Counted from the first letter of the stretch, positions 1 to 9,709 are shown. The stretch: DNA of 64,000 nucleotides from Prorocentrum cordatum (GCA_963575745.1 CAUYUJ010017838.1:468585-532584), one strand, 5' to 3'. Numbers and translations: made by a program. The notes: a model not told the origin generated them from the letters alone.

Positions 1-830
1 GAGGCTGAAGGCAGACTGAGGCTGAGGCTGAAGCAGGCTGAGGCTGAGGCTGAGGCAGGCTGAGGCTGAGGCTGAGGCTGAGGCTGATGCTGAGGCAGGC
101 TGAGGCTGAGGCTGAGGCTGATGCAGGCTGAGGCTGAGGCAGGCTGAGGCTGAGGCCGAGGCTGAAGGCAGACTGAGGCTGAGGCTGAAGCAGGCTGAGG
201 CTGAGGCTGAGGCTGAGGGCTGAGGCTGAGGCTGAGGCAGGCTGATGCTGAGGCAGGCTGAGGCTGAGGCTGAGGCTGAGGCAGGCTGAGGCTGAGGCAG
301 GCTGAGGCTGAGGCCGAGGCTGAGGCAGACTGAGGCTGAGCTGAGCAGGCTGAGGCTGAGGCTGAGGCAGGCTGAGCAGGCTGAGGCTGAGGAGGCAGGC
401 TGAGGCTGAGGCTGAGGCAGGCTGAGGCTGAGGCTGAGCTGAGGCTGAGCAGGCTGAGGCTGAGGCTGAGGCTGAGGCTGAGGCTGAGGCAGGCTGAGGC
501 TGAGGCTGAGGCTGATGCAGGCTGAGGCTGAGGCAGGCTGAGGCTGAGGCCGAGGCTGAAGGCAGACTGAGGCTGAGGCTGAAGCAGGCTGAGGCTGAGG
601 CTGAGGCTGAGGCTGAGGCTGAGGCTGAGGCAGGCTGATGCTGAGGCAGGCTGAGGCTGAGGCTGAGGCTGAGGCAGGCTCAGGCTGAGGCAGGCTGAGG
701 CTGAGGCCGAGGCTGCAGGCAGACTGAGGCTGATGCAGGAGCAGGCTGAGGCTGAGGCTGAGGCAGGCTGAAGCTGAGGCTGAGGCTGATGCTGAGGCAG
801 GCTGAGGCTGAGGCTGTGGCTAATGCAGGC
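1..830. repeat. GAGGCT hexanucleotide array
   Basis: The array is built almost wholly from GAGGCT units, with frequent GAGGCAGGCT and GAGGCCGAGGCT variants. A higher-order pattern returns around 160-185, 550-580 and 705-725, where GCAGACTGAGGCTGA recurs. It is cut by the window edge on the left and ends near GTGGCTAATGCAGGCC. No coding sense is apparent. Confidence 0.95.
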
Positions 831-968
831 CACTGCGACTGTCATCGCGAATGCGACTACGACTGCGAGAACAGCAGAACTCTACAACTGGATTCTCATC
901 TGAATCTTAAGGGGGATGCTGCCAGATATGCTCCTCCACATCGCTGTTAGGTTGCTTTGCCGGGATAA
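831..968. other. Short non-repetitive spacer
   Basis: A short stretch with a few CGACTGCGA-like words and then unique sequence between the hexanucleotide array and the CTTGG repeat family. I see no gene or motif in it. Confidence 0.6.
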
Positions 969-1119
969 TCAATGATTTTGGCCCCTTGGGGCCCTCTTGG
1001 GACGCCTCGTGGGCGCCTCCTGCGGCGTCGTGGAGGCCTCTTGGGACGTCTTGGGGCCGCCTTGGGCGGTCTCGGGCTCTCTTGGAGCGTTCTTGGGCCG
1101 TCTTGGGCGCCGTCTTGGC

Positions 1120-1163
1120 CGCTTCTTGGGCTGTCTTAGGCGCCTAAGACGGCCCAAGACGCG
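1120..1163. repeat. 44-bp near-perfect palindrome, unit 1
   Basis: An inverted repeat centred on TCTTAGGCGCCTAAGA, with arms CGCTTCTTGGGC and GCCCAAGA-GCG. This copy has a mismatch near the right end (GACGCG in place of GAAGCG). It could extrude as a cruciform or fold as a hairpin in RNA. Confidence 0.85.
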
Positions 1164-1756
1164 CCCAAGAAGCGTTCTCCGATCATGTCTCGAGCGAAAC
1201 GCTGATTTTAAGTCCCGAAGGCCGTCCTACTCTATAAAAAAGAAAGCGTGAGGGGCCTTTTGGAGCCTTCTTGGGGCTGTCCTGGGGCCGTCTTGGGCCG
1301 TCTCGGCGCCTCTTGGGCCGTCTTGGCGCCCTCTTGGGCCGTTGTGGGGCCCTCTTGGGTAACTCTTGGGCCTTCTTGGGGCGCTCTTGGGGGCCTCTTG
1401 GAAAGTCTTGGACGCCTCTGGGCCCGTCTTGGCGCCCTCGTGGGCTATTTTGGGGGCATATTGGGAACATCTTGGGCCGTTTTGGGGCGGTTTTGGGGGC
1501 CTCTTGGACCGTCTTCAACGCCATGAAAAGCGGAAAGCCGCATATGCTCAAAATGCAAGTTGTCCTTACGAAAATCAATGATTGTGGCATCGTGGGGCCC
1601 TCTTGGGACGCCTCGTGGGCGCCTCCTGGGGCGTCATGGAAGCCTCTTGGGACGTCTTGGGGCCGCCTTGGGCGGTCTTGGGCTCTCTTGGAGCGCTCTT
1701 GGGCCGTCTTGGGCGCTTCTTGGGCCGTCTTGGGCCGTCTTGGACGCCGTCTTGGC

Positions 1757-1800
1757 CGCTTCTTGGGCTGTCTTAGGCGCCTAAGACGGCCCAAGAAGCG
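1757..1800. repeat. 44-bp near-perfect palindrome, unit 2
   Basis: Same palindrome as at 1120-1163; the two 22-bp arms differ at one position (CTGTCTT against CCGTCTT). Confidence 0.88.
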
Positions 1801-2950
1801 CCCAAGAAGCGTTCTCCGATGATGCCTCGAGCGAAACGCTGTGTTTAAGCCCCGAAGGCCGTCCTACTCGATAAAAAACGAGGCGGGAGGGCAATTAGAT
1901 CCGGGCCCGTAGACCTGCTTGGCACGGGGACGGAAAGCGCACTTACTTTCAGAGCGCACGAGATCGCTGGCTCGTCCGCTCTTACACCTCTTATTGACTC
2001 CCTTCCCCTCGCTCTTGTCCTATCTCAGCCTCGGAGAGTCGCGGAGCTTTCTTTGAGCGCGTTTCTTGTTTTGGAGGGGGCGGTCGGGTCGCGTTGCGTT
2101 TTCCGCGTTTGGGCTGCCAGCTTTCCAGAACCCCGCGTTGTCCTTGCGTGGACCGCTCGTTGTCCACGCGTTGCCGCCCGTCCCTGTGCCCTGGCGTCAA
2201 GAACTTATTACGCCGCAGCTCTCTGTTGGGAGCTTTGGTCTTATCAGCTCGATTACGTCACCGCTCGCTCTTGGGAGCCGCGGTGCTAAGAGCCTTTGGG
2301 AGTATTTTGTGCCTCTTGGGGGGCTCTTGGGGAGCCGCTTGGGTGCCTCTTGGGGACCTTTGGGGGCTTTTCGGGTGCCTCTGGGGGCCTCCTGGGAGCT
2401 TCTGGACTGCGGGGGTGAAGGAACTAGGCTGCCTTTGGCCGTCTTTGGGCTCTCTTGGGGGCCTCTTGGGGCCTTCTTGGGGCCGTCCTGGCGCCGTCTT
2501 GGGCCGGCTTGGCGCCTCTTGGGCCGTCTTGGCGCCCTCTTGGGCCGTTTGGGGCCCTCTTGGGCCTTCTTGGGGCGCTCTTAGGGGCCTCTTGGACAGT
2601 CTTGGGCGCCTCTTGGCCCGTCTTGGCGCCCTCTTGGGCTATTTTGGGGGCCTCTTGGGAACATCTTGGGCCGCCTTGGGGCAGTCTTTGGGGCCTCTTG
2701 GACCGTCTTCAACGCCATGAAAGGCGAAAAGCCGTATATGGTAGAAATGTACGTTTTCCTACAGAAAATCAATGATTTTGGCCTCTTGGGGCCCTCTTGG
2801 GACGCCTCGTGGGCGCCTCCTGGGGCGTCGTGGAGGCCTCTTGGGACGTCTTGGGGCCGCCTTGGGCGGTCTTGGGCTCTCTTGGAGCGCTCTTGGGCCG
2901 TCTTGGGCGCTTCTTGGGCCGTCTTGGGCCGTCTTGGGCGCCGTCTTGGC

Positions 2951-2994
2951 CGCTTCTTGGGCTGTCTTAGGCGCCTAAGACGGCCCAAGAAGCG
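2951..2994. repeat. 44-bp near-perfect palindrome, unit 3
   Basis: Same palindrome, one arm mismatch, followed by a second CGCCCAAGAAGCG and the TCTCGAGCGAAACGCT motif. Confidence 0.88.
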
Positions 2995-3822
2995 CCCAAG
3001 AAGCGTTCTCCGATGATGTCTCGAGCGAAACGCTGTTTTAAGCCCCGAAGGCCGTCCTACTCTATCAAAACCTGGCGTCAAGAACTTATTACGCCGCAGC
3101 TCTCTGTTGGGAGCTTTGGTCTTATCAGCTCGATTGCGTCACCGCTCGCTCTTGGGAGCCGCGGTGCTAAGAGCCTTTGGGAGTATTTTGTGCCTCTTGG
3201 GGGGCTCTTGGGGAGCCGCTTGGGTGCCTCTTGGGGACCTTTGGGGGCTTTTCGGGTGCCTCTGGGGGCCTCCTGGGAGCTTCTGGGCTGCGGGGGTGAA
3301 GGGACTAGGCTGCCTTTGGCCGTCTTTGGGCTCTCTTGGGGGCCTCTTGGGGCCTTCTTGGGGCCGTCCTGGCGCCGTTTTGGGCCGCCTTGGCGCCTCT
3401 TGGGCCGTCTTGGCGCCCTCTTGGACCGTTTTGGGGCCTTCTTGGGAGCCTCTGGGGCCTTCGTGGGGCGCTCTTGGGGGCCTTTTGGACAATCTTGGAC
3501 GCCTCTTGGCCCGTCTTGGCGCCCTCTTGGGCTAGTGTTGGGGCCTCTTGGGAACATCTTGGGCCGTCTTGGGGCGGTCTTGGGGGCCTCTTGGACCGTC
3601 CTCAGCGCCAGTAAAGGCGGAAAGCCGCATATGCTCAAAATGTACGTTTTCCCTACGAAAATCAATGATGTTGGCCTCTTGGGGCCCTCTTGGGACGCCT
3701 CGTGGGCGCCTCCTGCGGCGTCGTGGAGGCCTCTTGGGACGTCTTGGGGCCGCCTTGGGCGGTCTCGGGCTCTCTTGGAGCGTTCTTGGGCCGACTTGGG
3801 CCGTCTTGGGCGCCGTCTTGGC

Positions 3823-3866
3823 CGCTTCTTGGGCTGTCTTAGGCGCCTAAGACGGCCCAAGACGCG
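3823..3866. repeat. 44-bp near-perfect palindrome, unit 4
   Basis: Same palindrome with the GACGCG variant seen in unit 1, consistent with the 2.7-kb duplication. Confidence 0.85.
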
Positions 3867-4459
3867 CCCAAGAAGCGTTCTCCGATCATGTCTCGAGCGA
3901 AACGCTGATTTTAAGTCCCGAAGGCCGTCCTACTCTATAAAAAAGAAAGCGTGAGGGGCCTTTTGGAACCTTCTTGGGGCTGTCCTGGGGCCGTCTTGGG
4001 CAGTCTCGGCGCCTCTTGGGCCGTCTTGGCGCCCTCTTGGGCCGTTGTGGGGCCCTCTTGGGTGACTCTTGGGCCTTCTTGGGGCGCTCTTGGGGGCCTC
4101 TTGGAAAGTCTTGGACGCCTCTGGGCCCGTCTTGGCGCCCTCGTGGGCTATTTTGGGGGCCTCTTGGGAACATCTTGGGCCGTTTTGGGGCGGTTTTGGG
4201 GGCCTCTTGGACCGTCTTCAACGCCATGAAAAGCGGAAAGCCGCATATGCTCAAAATGCAAGTTGTCCTTACGAAAATCAATGATTGTGGCATCGTGGGG
4301 CCCTCTTGGGACGCCTCGTTGGCGCCTCCTGGGGCGTCGTGGGAGCCTCTTGGGACGTCTTGGGGCCGCCTTGGGCGGTCTTGGGCTCTCTTGGAGCGCG
4401 CTTGGGACGTCTTGGGCGTTTCCTGGCCCGTCTTGGGCCATCTTGGGCGCCGTCTTGGC

Positions 4460-4503
4460 CGCTTCTTGGGCTGTCTTAGGCGCCTAAAACGGCCCAAGAA
4501 ACG
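4460..4503. repeat. 44-bp palindrome, unit 5 (degenerate)
   Basis: Same palindrome, with extra mismatches in the right arm (CCTAAAACGG and AAACGG). Confidence 0.8.
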
Positions 4504-4648
4504 GCCAAGAAGCGTGCTCCGATGATGCCTCGAGCGAAACGCTGTGTTTAAGCCCCGAAGGCCGTCCTACTCGATAAAAAACGAAGCGGGAGGGCAATTA
4601 GATCTCGGGCCTGGTGATGCCAACACCCTCGACTCGAACTCCCCGTCC

Positions 4649-4772
4649 AATTTCTTCCGACTAACGGACCGCACGCTAACGCGCGCTTTCCGTCATGCCA
4701 ACCCCCCCGGACTCCCCCAAGTCTAATTTCTTCCGACTAACGGACCGCACGCTAACGCGCGCTTTCCGTCAT
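4649..4772. repeat. Tandem pair of a 48-bp block, 76-bp period
   Basis: The 48 bases starting AATTTCTTCCGAC at 4649-4696 recur without change at 4725-4772. The spacer is C-rich. No function is apparent. Confidence 0.9.
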
Positions 4773-4914
4773 CCGCCGCCCCCTGTCGATTCATCGCCAG
4801 GATGCCTGGCGTGCTAGATCCTCTCGGTTTTGGTGTTGGTTCTTTTTCCAAAAGAACTCCCCCTGGGGTTCCAGCCCGCCCCGCCAGCCACCCGGAAAGG
4901 TGCTCAATCCGGAG

Positions 4915-5545
4915 AAAAAAACCTCCAAGATGGCTCAAGATGGTGCCAAGATGGCCACGTTGGCCAAGATGGCCTCCAAGATGGTCCAAGATGGCCTCCA
5001 AGTCCGCCCAATATGGTCCAAGACGGCCTCCAAGACGGCCCACGAGAGTCCAAGACGGCCCAAGACGGCCCAAGAGGCCCCCCAGAGGCCTCCCAGACGG
5101 GCCCAGAGGCCTCCATCCTCCAGGAGGGCCCGAAGAGGCCAAAATCATTGAGTTTCTAAAAGTTGTGGAAAGGACTTTTGGATTTGCTTCATCTCGGTAT
5201 TCCGACGGCTCAAGACGGCCCCAGAGACCCCCAAGGTCGCCCAAGAGGCCCCCAAGAGGGCCCCATGACGGCCCAAGATGGCCCCAAGACGGCCCCATGA
5301 CGGCCCAAGAGGCCTCCAACACGCCCAACATGGCATCCAAGACGCCCAAGATGGCCTCCAGGACGGCCCCGAAGCGCCCCAAGAGGGTCCCCCGTTGGCC
5401 CAGAAAGGCTCCCAAGACGGCTCCCGACGGCGTCAGACGTGCCAGGAACCCACCAAGATGGCCGACGCTGGCTCGAAGCTGGCCCAAGACGGCCCAATAG
5501 GCCCCCAAGAGGGCCTCCAGGAAGGCCAGAAGAGGCCAAGAACAT
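4915..5545. repeat. CCAAGATGGCC / CCAAGACGGCCC repeat block
   Basis: Degenerate 10-12 bp repeats in the complement sense of the 969-4590 family, so the two blocks face each other across 4.6-4.9 kb. Smaller relatives lie at 27915-27955, 34540-34620 and 36655-36800. ORFs across this block are rich in Pro, Arg and Lys and look like repeat by-products. Confidence 0.85.
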
Positions 5546-5550
5546 TGATT

Positions 5551-5741
5551 TTCCTCAAGCTAGGCGCGGCCACCATTCAACATACCTGAGACGGACGATC
5601 CACTTTTTCACGAGGACGCGTCCCTGCACAGGACGAGGTGCACTTGAGATTCTATAATGCTGAGCTTGCGTGGCAGCGATGGGAAAAGGACCCGGGCCCG
5701 GATCAAATTACCAGAATAGACTGCGTAGCGTTGGCTCCCCA
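5551..5741. repeat. Direct repeat A beside the recombinase gene
   Basis: About 190 bp starting TTCCTCAAGCTAGGCG and ending near TTGGCTCCC. It matches 5892-6080 with a handful of substitutions (offset about 341). Both copies lie just beyond the 3' end of the minus-strand recombinase gene. Repeats grouped at one end are known for split-direct-repeat tyrosine-recombinase retroelements of the Ngaro/DIRS type. Confidence 0.85.
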
Positions 5742-5891
5742 GGGTGGGCAGGGAGGGAAGCCTTGAAACCAGAGTGGCCGCGAGAGGGGGGAGCAGCAGC
5801 AGGGGCGACAAGCAGAGGAGAAGAAGGAAGGGGTGGAGCCCCTCTCGCTTGGCCGCTCGACGCGGAGGAAAACTGCATCCAAAGATAATCA

Positions 5892-6080
5892 TTCCTCTAG
5901 CTAGGCGCGGCCACCATTCAACATACCTGAGACGGACGATCCACTTTTTCACGAGGACGCGTCCTTGCACACGACGAGGTGCACTTGGGATTCTATAATG
6001 CTGAGCTTGCGTGGCAGCGATGGGAAAAGGACCCGGGCCCGGATCAAATTGCCAGAATAGACTGTTAGCATTGGCTCCCA
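5892..6080. repeat. Direct repeat B beside the recombinase gene
   Basis: Second copy of the repeat at 5551-5741. It ends about 57 bp before the recombinase stop codon. The 150 bp between the two copies is purine-rich and is not repeated elsewhere that I can see. Confidence 0.85.
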
Positions 6081-6136
6081 CCCCCAATTCAGTTGGCATT
6101 GGGTGGGCGGGTTGGGAAGAAAAGAAAAGAAGAAGA

Positions 6137-8494
6137 TTAGCTAGGCACCCGACTCGAACAGGCCACGCGAGAGACGAGGTGACGCAAATCCGCCGCCGAG
6201 ACATGGGCAGCCCGCTGGCGGACGGCGGCGGGCACGGCAGCACGTTGACGCAAGAGCGAGCCGTGCTTTTCATAGATGCGCAAGGACTCTCGAGCGCGCC
6301 ATCTTCCCCGCTGCTGGATCTGATCCAGGCTGCGCAATTGCTCCAAGGCGTCGTGCGAGGGGCCTCCGTGCCGAAGCTGATGAGGCACGGAGAAAACGCG
6401 GCAGAGGCCTAAGTCGGAGGCCACACCTCGCACGAGCCTCTCGTATGCACTGAGATTCAAGGGAGCGAAAAGCTTGGCCGCGTCTGCTCGGCCTCTGCGG
6501 AGGGCAAGCAGCGCAGCCGGCACCTGGCGTCTGAGGGGGGCAGGCGTGCCAGCAACGACAGCGCGGTCGAACTCATTCGTCTTGGACGGCACTCCGCCTG
6601 CGCGAGGCGCGATGATGACGGAGACCTGGCCCCCCGCGCTGCCGTGGACGTCGCCTGCGGTGATGGAGAGCACCTCACTGGGCCGCAGGCACAGGTCAAA
6701 CTGGACAATCATGGCCACGGCGGCGAGGGCTCCCAACGAGGAGCGCTCCGAGAGGGCTGCCAAGCAGGCGACCACGGCGTCGAAGGGGGCGGGCATCCTG
6801 GGATGCCGAGGCAGCTTGGCAGACCAGCCCGCCAGGGCGTCCTTGGATCGCACGAATTGAGGCTTGGCCACTGCCCATCCTCGGAGTCGAGCAAGGCCGT
6901 AGAGTGCATTGCGGGCCATGTACTGAGGGGAACCAGAAAAGAAAAGGTGCTCGATGTACAGGTTCATTGACGTCTCGGCGTTCTTAGGGTTGTCAAAGAG
7001 AAGACGCCGGCGCCGTGCCCAGGCCTCGAAGTCGGCGACCGCCTGCTGATACTTTGTCAGGGTCGCTGGCCGCAACGAAGCCGTACGCAGGAAATCTCCC
7101 GGAGGCACTCGGCGAGCTTGCCGCTGCTGTTCGGCGCGGTCCACGGCCGCTGCCGCTCGCCTGCGGCGGCCAGCGCCCGACGGCCCCGCGCTTGGCCTCC
7201 GCCTGGGGGCGGGGCGACGCCGCGAGGCCCGCCCGCCGCCCGAGGGGCGGGGGCGCGGGTCGAGCGCGGAGGCCCAGGCGGCTCGCCAAGGGAGCCTGAA
7301 CCTCCGCGGGCAGAGCGGGAGCCCGGGGGCGCGGAGGCGGACCTCGCCCGACGCGGCTGCCAGGACGCCATCCCAAGTCGCGAGGTCTCCGGGCGTGGCT
7401 CGGCCATCGGCGGACCTCGGGGCGGAGAGGGAGGCGATGCGCACGAGCTCTCGGCACCACTCTGGGAGGCACGCGCCAGCCACGGTAGTCCGCCAAACCC
7501 ACCCTCTCGTCGGATGTCGGACTTTGCCCTGAAGAACTCCCCGATGCGGCTGGCAGCACTGGCAGCGGCGGCCCAGCAGCTCCAGGTTGGGAAGCGTGCC
7601 GGCGATCGCTCCCGGCTTCTTGAAGGGCGCCCCGAAGCGGCAGGAGTCGCACTCGATCCTGCCGGGCCTGCGGTAGCGGAGCTCCCTCTCCAGGGGGCGC
7701 CAGCGCCAGACACGGCTGGGGCCAGGGTTCTCGAGGAGAACGAAGATGTCGAGCTTCCTGCAGAGCTTGAGCACCCGCACGGCGAAGCTGACGAGAGCGA
7801 GGTCTGCCGGGCGAGGAGGCCGGTTGCCCCCGGCCGGCACCCAGTGGGTACACGGAAGGCCAATATGTATGCACCAAAAGCGGCGCTGGGTAATCCAAGC
7901 CAAGGCAGCGTTACGGACTCCAGGACGCGTGAGGTCATGATGCTTGCCGTTTGCAATGTCCAGAGGGCAGGCGATACGAAGACCGGCCTCGTGGAAGGCC
8001 CCAGATAGGTTCGCGCCTCCCGCAAATAGTTCCAGGAAGCTGGTGCGTCTAGGACGGTGGCCCCGCGGGGCCGTAGACGAAGACCCCGAGGAGCACCGCT
8101 TACGAGGCCCGCTGCACGCCCGAGGAGGAGCCGAAAAACTTGATGACCCAGCCTGGGAGCCTTGACTCGGCGTCGATGCTGATGGTCTGACCCGTGACGC
8201 CCAAGAAGCCGAGGAAGCGGGGGGCCCAGCCTGGGGTCGCTGATGAGCCGACGCCGTTGGAGACCCAATATGAGGCCAGTGACCCGACGAAGAGCTCGAT
8301 GGCCCAATCTGTGAACGATAACCTGTACGTGGTCTCGACGAAGTGGAGCACGATGGAGGAGGGGAAGGACAGGAGGAGCTCTCATGAGGAAGGGAAGTGG
8401 ACGAGGAGGAGAAGGCGAGAGGAGCTCTCACGAGGAACGGAAGGGGGCGGAACAGAAGGAGGAGGATGGGAGCTCGGAGGGCAGCTCGAAACAC
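6137..8494 (-). CDS. C5-methyltransferase-like domain fused to a tyrosine recombinase
   Basis: A 785-codon open frame without a usable ATG at its 5' end; the first ~150 residues (Ser/Pro/Arg-rich) may not be coding. The methyltransferase-like part shows FLELFAGGANLSGAF (SAM-binding motif I), GLPCTHW (the Pro-Cys of motif IV) and LLENPGPS (motif VI ENV-like). The C-terminal part is a tyrosine recombinase: core-binding start LTKYQQAVADFEAW, CLRPSEVL with the first Arg near 6684, PHQLRHGG near 6362-6388, GRW, then RIYEKHG with the nucleophilic Tyr codon near 6274. Such enzymes cut and rejoin DNA through a 3'-phosphotyrosine. No reverse transcriptase is present. This is either a Crypton-like element or the 3' part of a DIRS/Ngaro-like element whose RT end is missing. 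The recombinase call is firm; the methyltransferase's activity is inference. Confidence 0.82.
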   Translation of the reverse strand: MFRAALRAPILLLLFRPLPFLVRAPLAFSSSSTSLPHESSSCPSPPPSCSTSSRPRTGYRSQIGPSSSSSGHWPHIGSPTASAHQRPQAGPPASSASWASRVRPSASTPSQGSQAGSSSFSAPPRACSGPRKRCSSGSSSTAPRGHRPRRTSFLELFAGGANLSGAFHEAGLRIACPLDIANGKHHDLTRPGVRNAALAWITQRRFWCIHIGLPCTHWVPAGGNRPPRPADLALVSFAVRVLKLCRKLDIFVLLENPGPSRVWRWRPLERELRYRRPGRIECDSCRFGAPFKKPGAIAGTLPNLELLGRRCQCCQPHRGVLQGKVRHPTRGWVWRTTVAGACLPEWCRELVRIASLSAPRSADGRATPGDLATWDGVLAAASGEVRLRAPGLPLCPRRFRLPWRAAWASALDPRPRPSGGGRASRRRPAPRRRPSAGPSGAGRRRRAAAAVDRAEQQRQARRVPPGDFLRTASLRPATLTKYQQAVADFEAWARRRRLLFDNPKNAETSMNLYIEHLFFSGSPQYMARNALYGLARLRGWAVAKPQFVRSKDALAGWSAKLPRHPRMPAPFDAVVACLAALSERSSLGALAAVAMIVQFDLCLRPSEVLSITAGDVHGSAGGQVSVIIAPRAGGVPSKTNEFDRAVVAGTPAPLRRQVPAALLALRRGRADAAKLFAPLNLSAYERLVRGVASDLGLCRVFSVPHQLRHGGPSHDALEQLRSLDQIQQRGRWRARESLRIYEKHGSLLRQRAAVPAAVRQRAAHVSAADLRHLVSRVACSSRVPS

Positions 8495-8514
8495 GAGCCA
8501 TCTTCATCACCATC

Positions 8515-8557
8515 CTTCACCACCACCACCACCACCACCACCACCACCACCACCACC

Positions 8558-8592
<35 letters not shown>

Positions 8593-8623
8593 GTACTACT
8601 ACTACTACTACTACTACTTACTA

Positions 8624-8696
<73 letters not shown>

Positions 8697-8792
8697 CTCC
8701 TGCTACTACCACCACTACTACTACTACTACGACGACGACGACGACGACGACGACTACTACTACTACTACTATTACTACTACCACTACCACTA

Positions 8793-8844
<52 letters not shown>
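8515..8844. repeat. ACC/ACT/GAC trinucleotide microsatellite, left half
   Basis: (CAC)n changes to (CTA)n, with a short (GAC)n block near 8730-8755. The array ends abruptly at the TGTGTA start of an LTR. It is the left side of a microsatellite interrupted by the retrotransposon; the right side resumes at 26748. Poly-Thr, poly-Tyr, poly-Leu and poly-Val frames here are by-products. Confidence 0.95.
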
Positions 8845-8845
<1 letters not shown>

Positions 8846-9041
8846 GTGTACGGGGTTGAAGTACAAGGGTACAGAACCCCTGATCCGTTGGTAGAGAGAA
8901 GGAGGGATAGATGGATATCTTTCCCTCCCGCACGATCAAGGTATGATCGATCTATCTCAGTACCTTGAGCCAAAACGGCCAGGTGCAGGAGAGGTAAGGA
9001 TAAGGAGTATATATGAAGGTATTACACGGTATCCATTCACA
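8845..9041 (-). repeat. 3' LTR of the copia-type element
   Basis: 197 bp, beginning TGTGTACGGGG and ending CCATTCACA on the plus strand. It has the same length as 26551-26747, with about six substitutions and no indel. It carries the SL-like motif at 8964-8980. Confidence 0.95.
8964..8980 (-). promoter_or_regulatory. Spliced-leader-like sequence in the 3' LTR
   Basis: On the minus strand this reads GGCCGTTTTGGCTCAAG followed by GT. The last 12 bases equal the 3' end of the dinoflagellate spliced-leader exon, and GT is what follows the exon in an SL RNA gene. Confidence 0.7.
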
Positions 9042-9052
9042 CCCCCCGCCCC
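9042..9052 (-). other. Polypurine tract (plus-strand primer)
   Basis: The minus strand reads GGGGCGGGGGG directly against the 3' LTR, the expected place for a polypurine tract. One C interrupts it. Confidence 0.6.
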
Positions 9053-9612
9053 GAATCCCGCCCGTGAAGGCAGGACTCGGGAACAGAGGAAGGGAATCCG
9101 TAACCTCTAAACTCCTTTAGTCCTTAAGTCAAGAGGCAGCTGGGCTTAAAATCAGCGAAGCCTCAGCTGCAAAGTGAAGTTAGAAGGAACACCCTGAGTC
9201 CCCCTTTCTTCTCCAGGCACGCTTTGGTGCCCCCTCGGTGCGCCCCCCAAAACGCTTCGGCACTCGAGGGCGGAGAAGAATGAGACAAGGGTGGGCGGAG
9301 AAAGAAGATCTGAGCGTTAAAGCAACATGCAAACTGCCTCGCTTCTGCGAGGCAGGTGTTGCCACCAGCTTGCAGATTATTCTCAACGCAATCAGGTTTA
9401 AACTCGTTAAAATATGCATGCTAAGATCGTGTTAACGAACGCGATCTTGAAATGAAACACATCATTGTGTGAAAGCGAATGTCTGGCCAAACAAAACGTC
9501 GTGTTGATGAACACGAAAATCATGCGTAAAAAAAACTCTGGTTGGCGACCCCCGTTGGCGTTGCTCCTTAGGAGGCTGCCTCGGTGATCGCAAAAGGTAT
9601 TTGTGTGTGTGT
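9053..9612 (-). other. 3' untranslated region of the copia-type element
   Basis: No frame of interest. It includes GT-rich sequence at 9600-9613 and fairly AT-rich sequence at 9360-9540. I see no gene in it. Confidence 0.5.
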
Positions 9613-9641
9613 GGCCACTTTTGTTATATAATGAAGTGGCC
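9613..9641 (-). other. Stem-loop 1 in the element 3' UTR
   Basis: GGCCACTT and AAGTGGCC (8-bp perfect arms) enclose a 13-base AT-rich loop, TTGTTATATAATG on the plus strand. Confidence 0.75.
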
Positions 9642-9656
9642 TAAGATATGAAATGG

Positions 9657-9709
9657 CCACCGCTCAAGACGAACTTTGGTTATATTGAAGTTCGTGCCTT
9701 GAGCGGTGG
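9657..9709 (-). other. Stem-loop 2 in the element 3' UTR
   Basis: CCACCGCTCAAG pairs with CTTGAGCGGTGG (12 bp). An inner GAACTT/AAGTTC stem follows across a small asymmetric bulge, with a loop TGGTTATATTG that resembles the loop of stem-loop 1. It lies just downstream of the last ORF in the element's sense. Confidence 0.8.

Larger units (their letters stand above)
969..4590. repeat. Segmentally duplicated CTTGG-rich repeat family
   Basis: Degenerate 10-15 bp words of the type CTTGGGCCGT and CTTGGGGCC fill the region. Higher-order duplication is clear. The 880-bp block starting CTGGCGTCAAGAAC at 2191 returns at 3072 (offset 881), and the block starting CGTGAGGGGCC at 1248 returns at 3951 (offset 2703). 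Each of five units ends with the same tail: a 44-bp palindrome, GTTCTCCGAT, a TCTCGAGCGAAACGCT motif and GAAGGCCGTCCTACTC. Long open frames exist on both strands (for example a Gly/Leu/Ser/Trp-rich frame at 3013-3954 and Arg/Pro/Lys-rich frames on the other strand), but they are by-products of the repeat. Confidence 0.9.

Noticed and set aside
969-4590. Basic Arg/Lys/Pro-rich proteins (RRLRQPKKRPRRRPRRPK-like) as histone-like genes
   Set aside because: The frames recur with each repeat unit and vanish outside it. The composition follows from CCAAGACGGCC-type words.
8000-8494. Signal peptide at the N-terminus of the recombinase ORF (LLLLFRPLPFLV-like start)
   Set aside because: There is no ATG, the segment is low-complexity and lies upstream of the first conserved motif. 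It is probably not translated.
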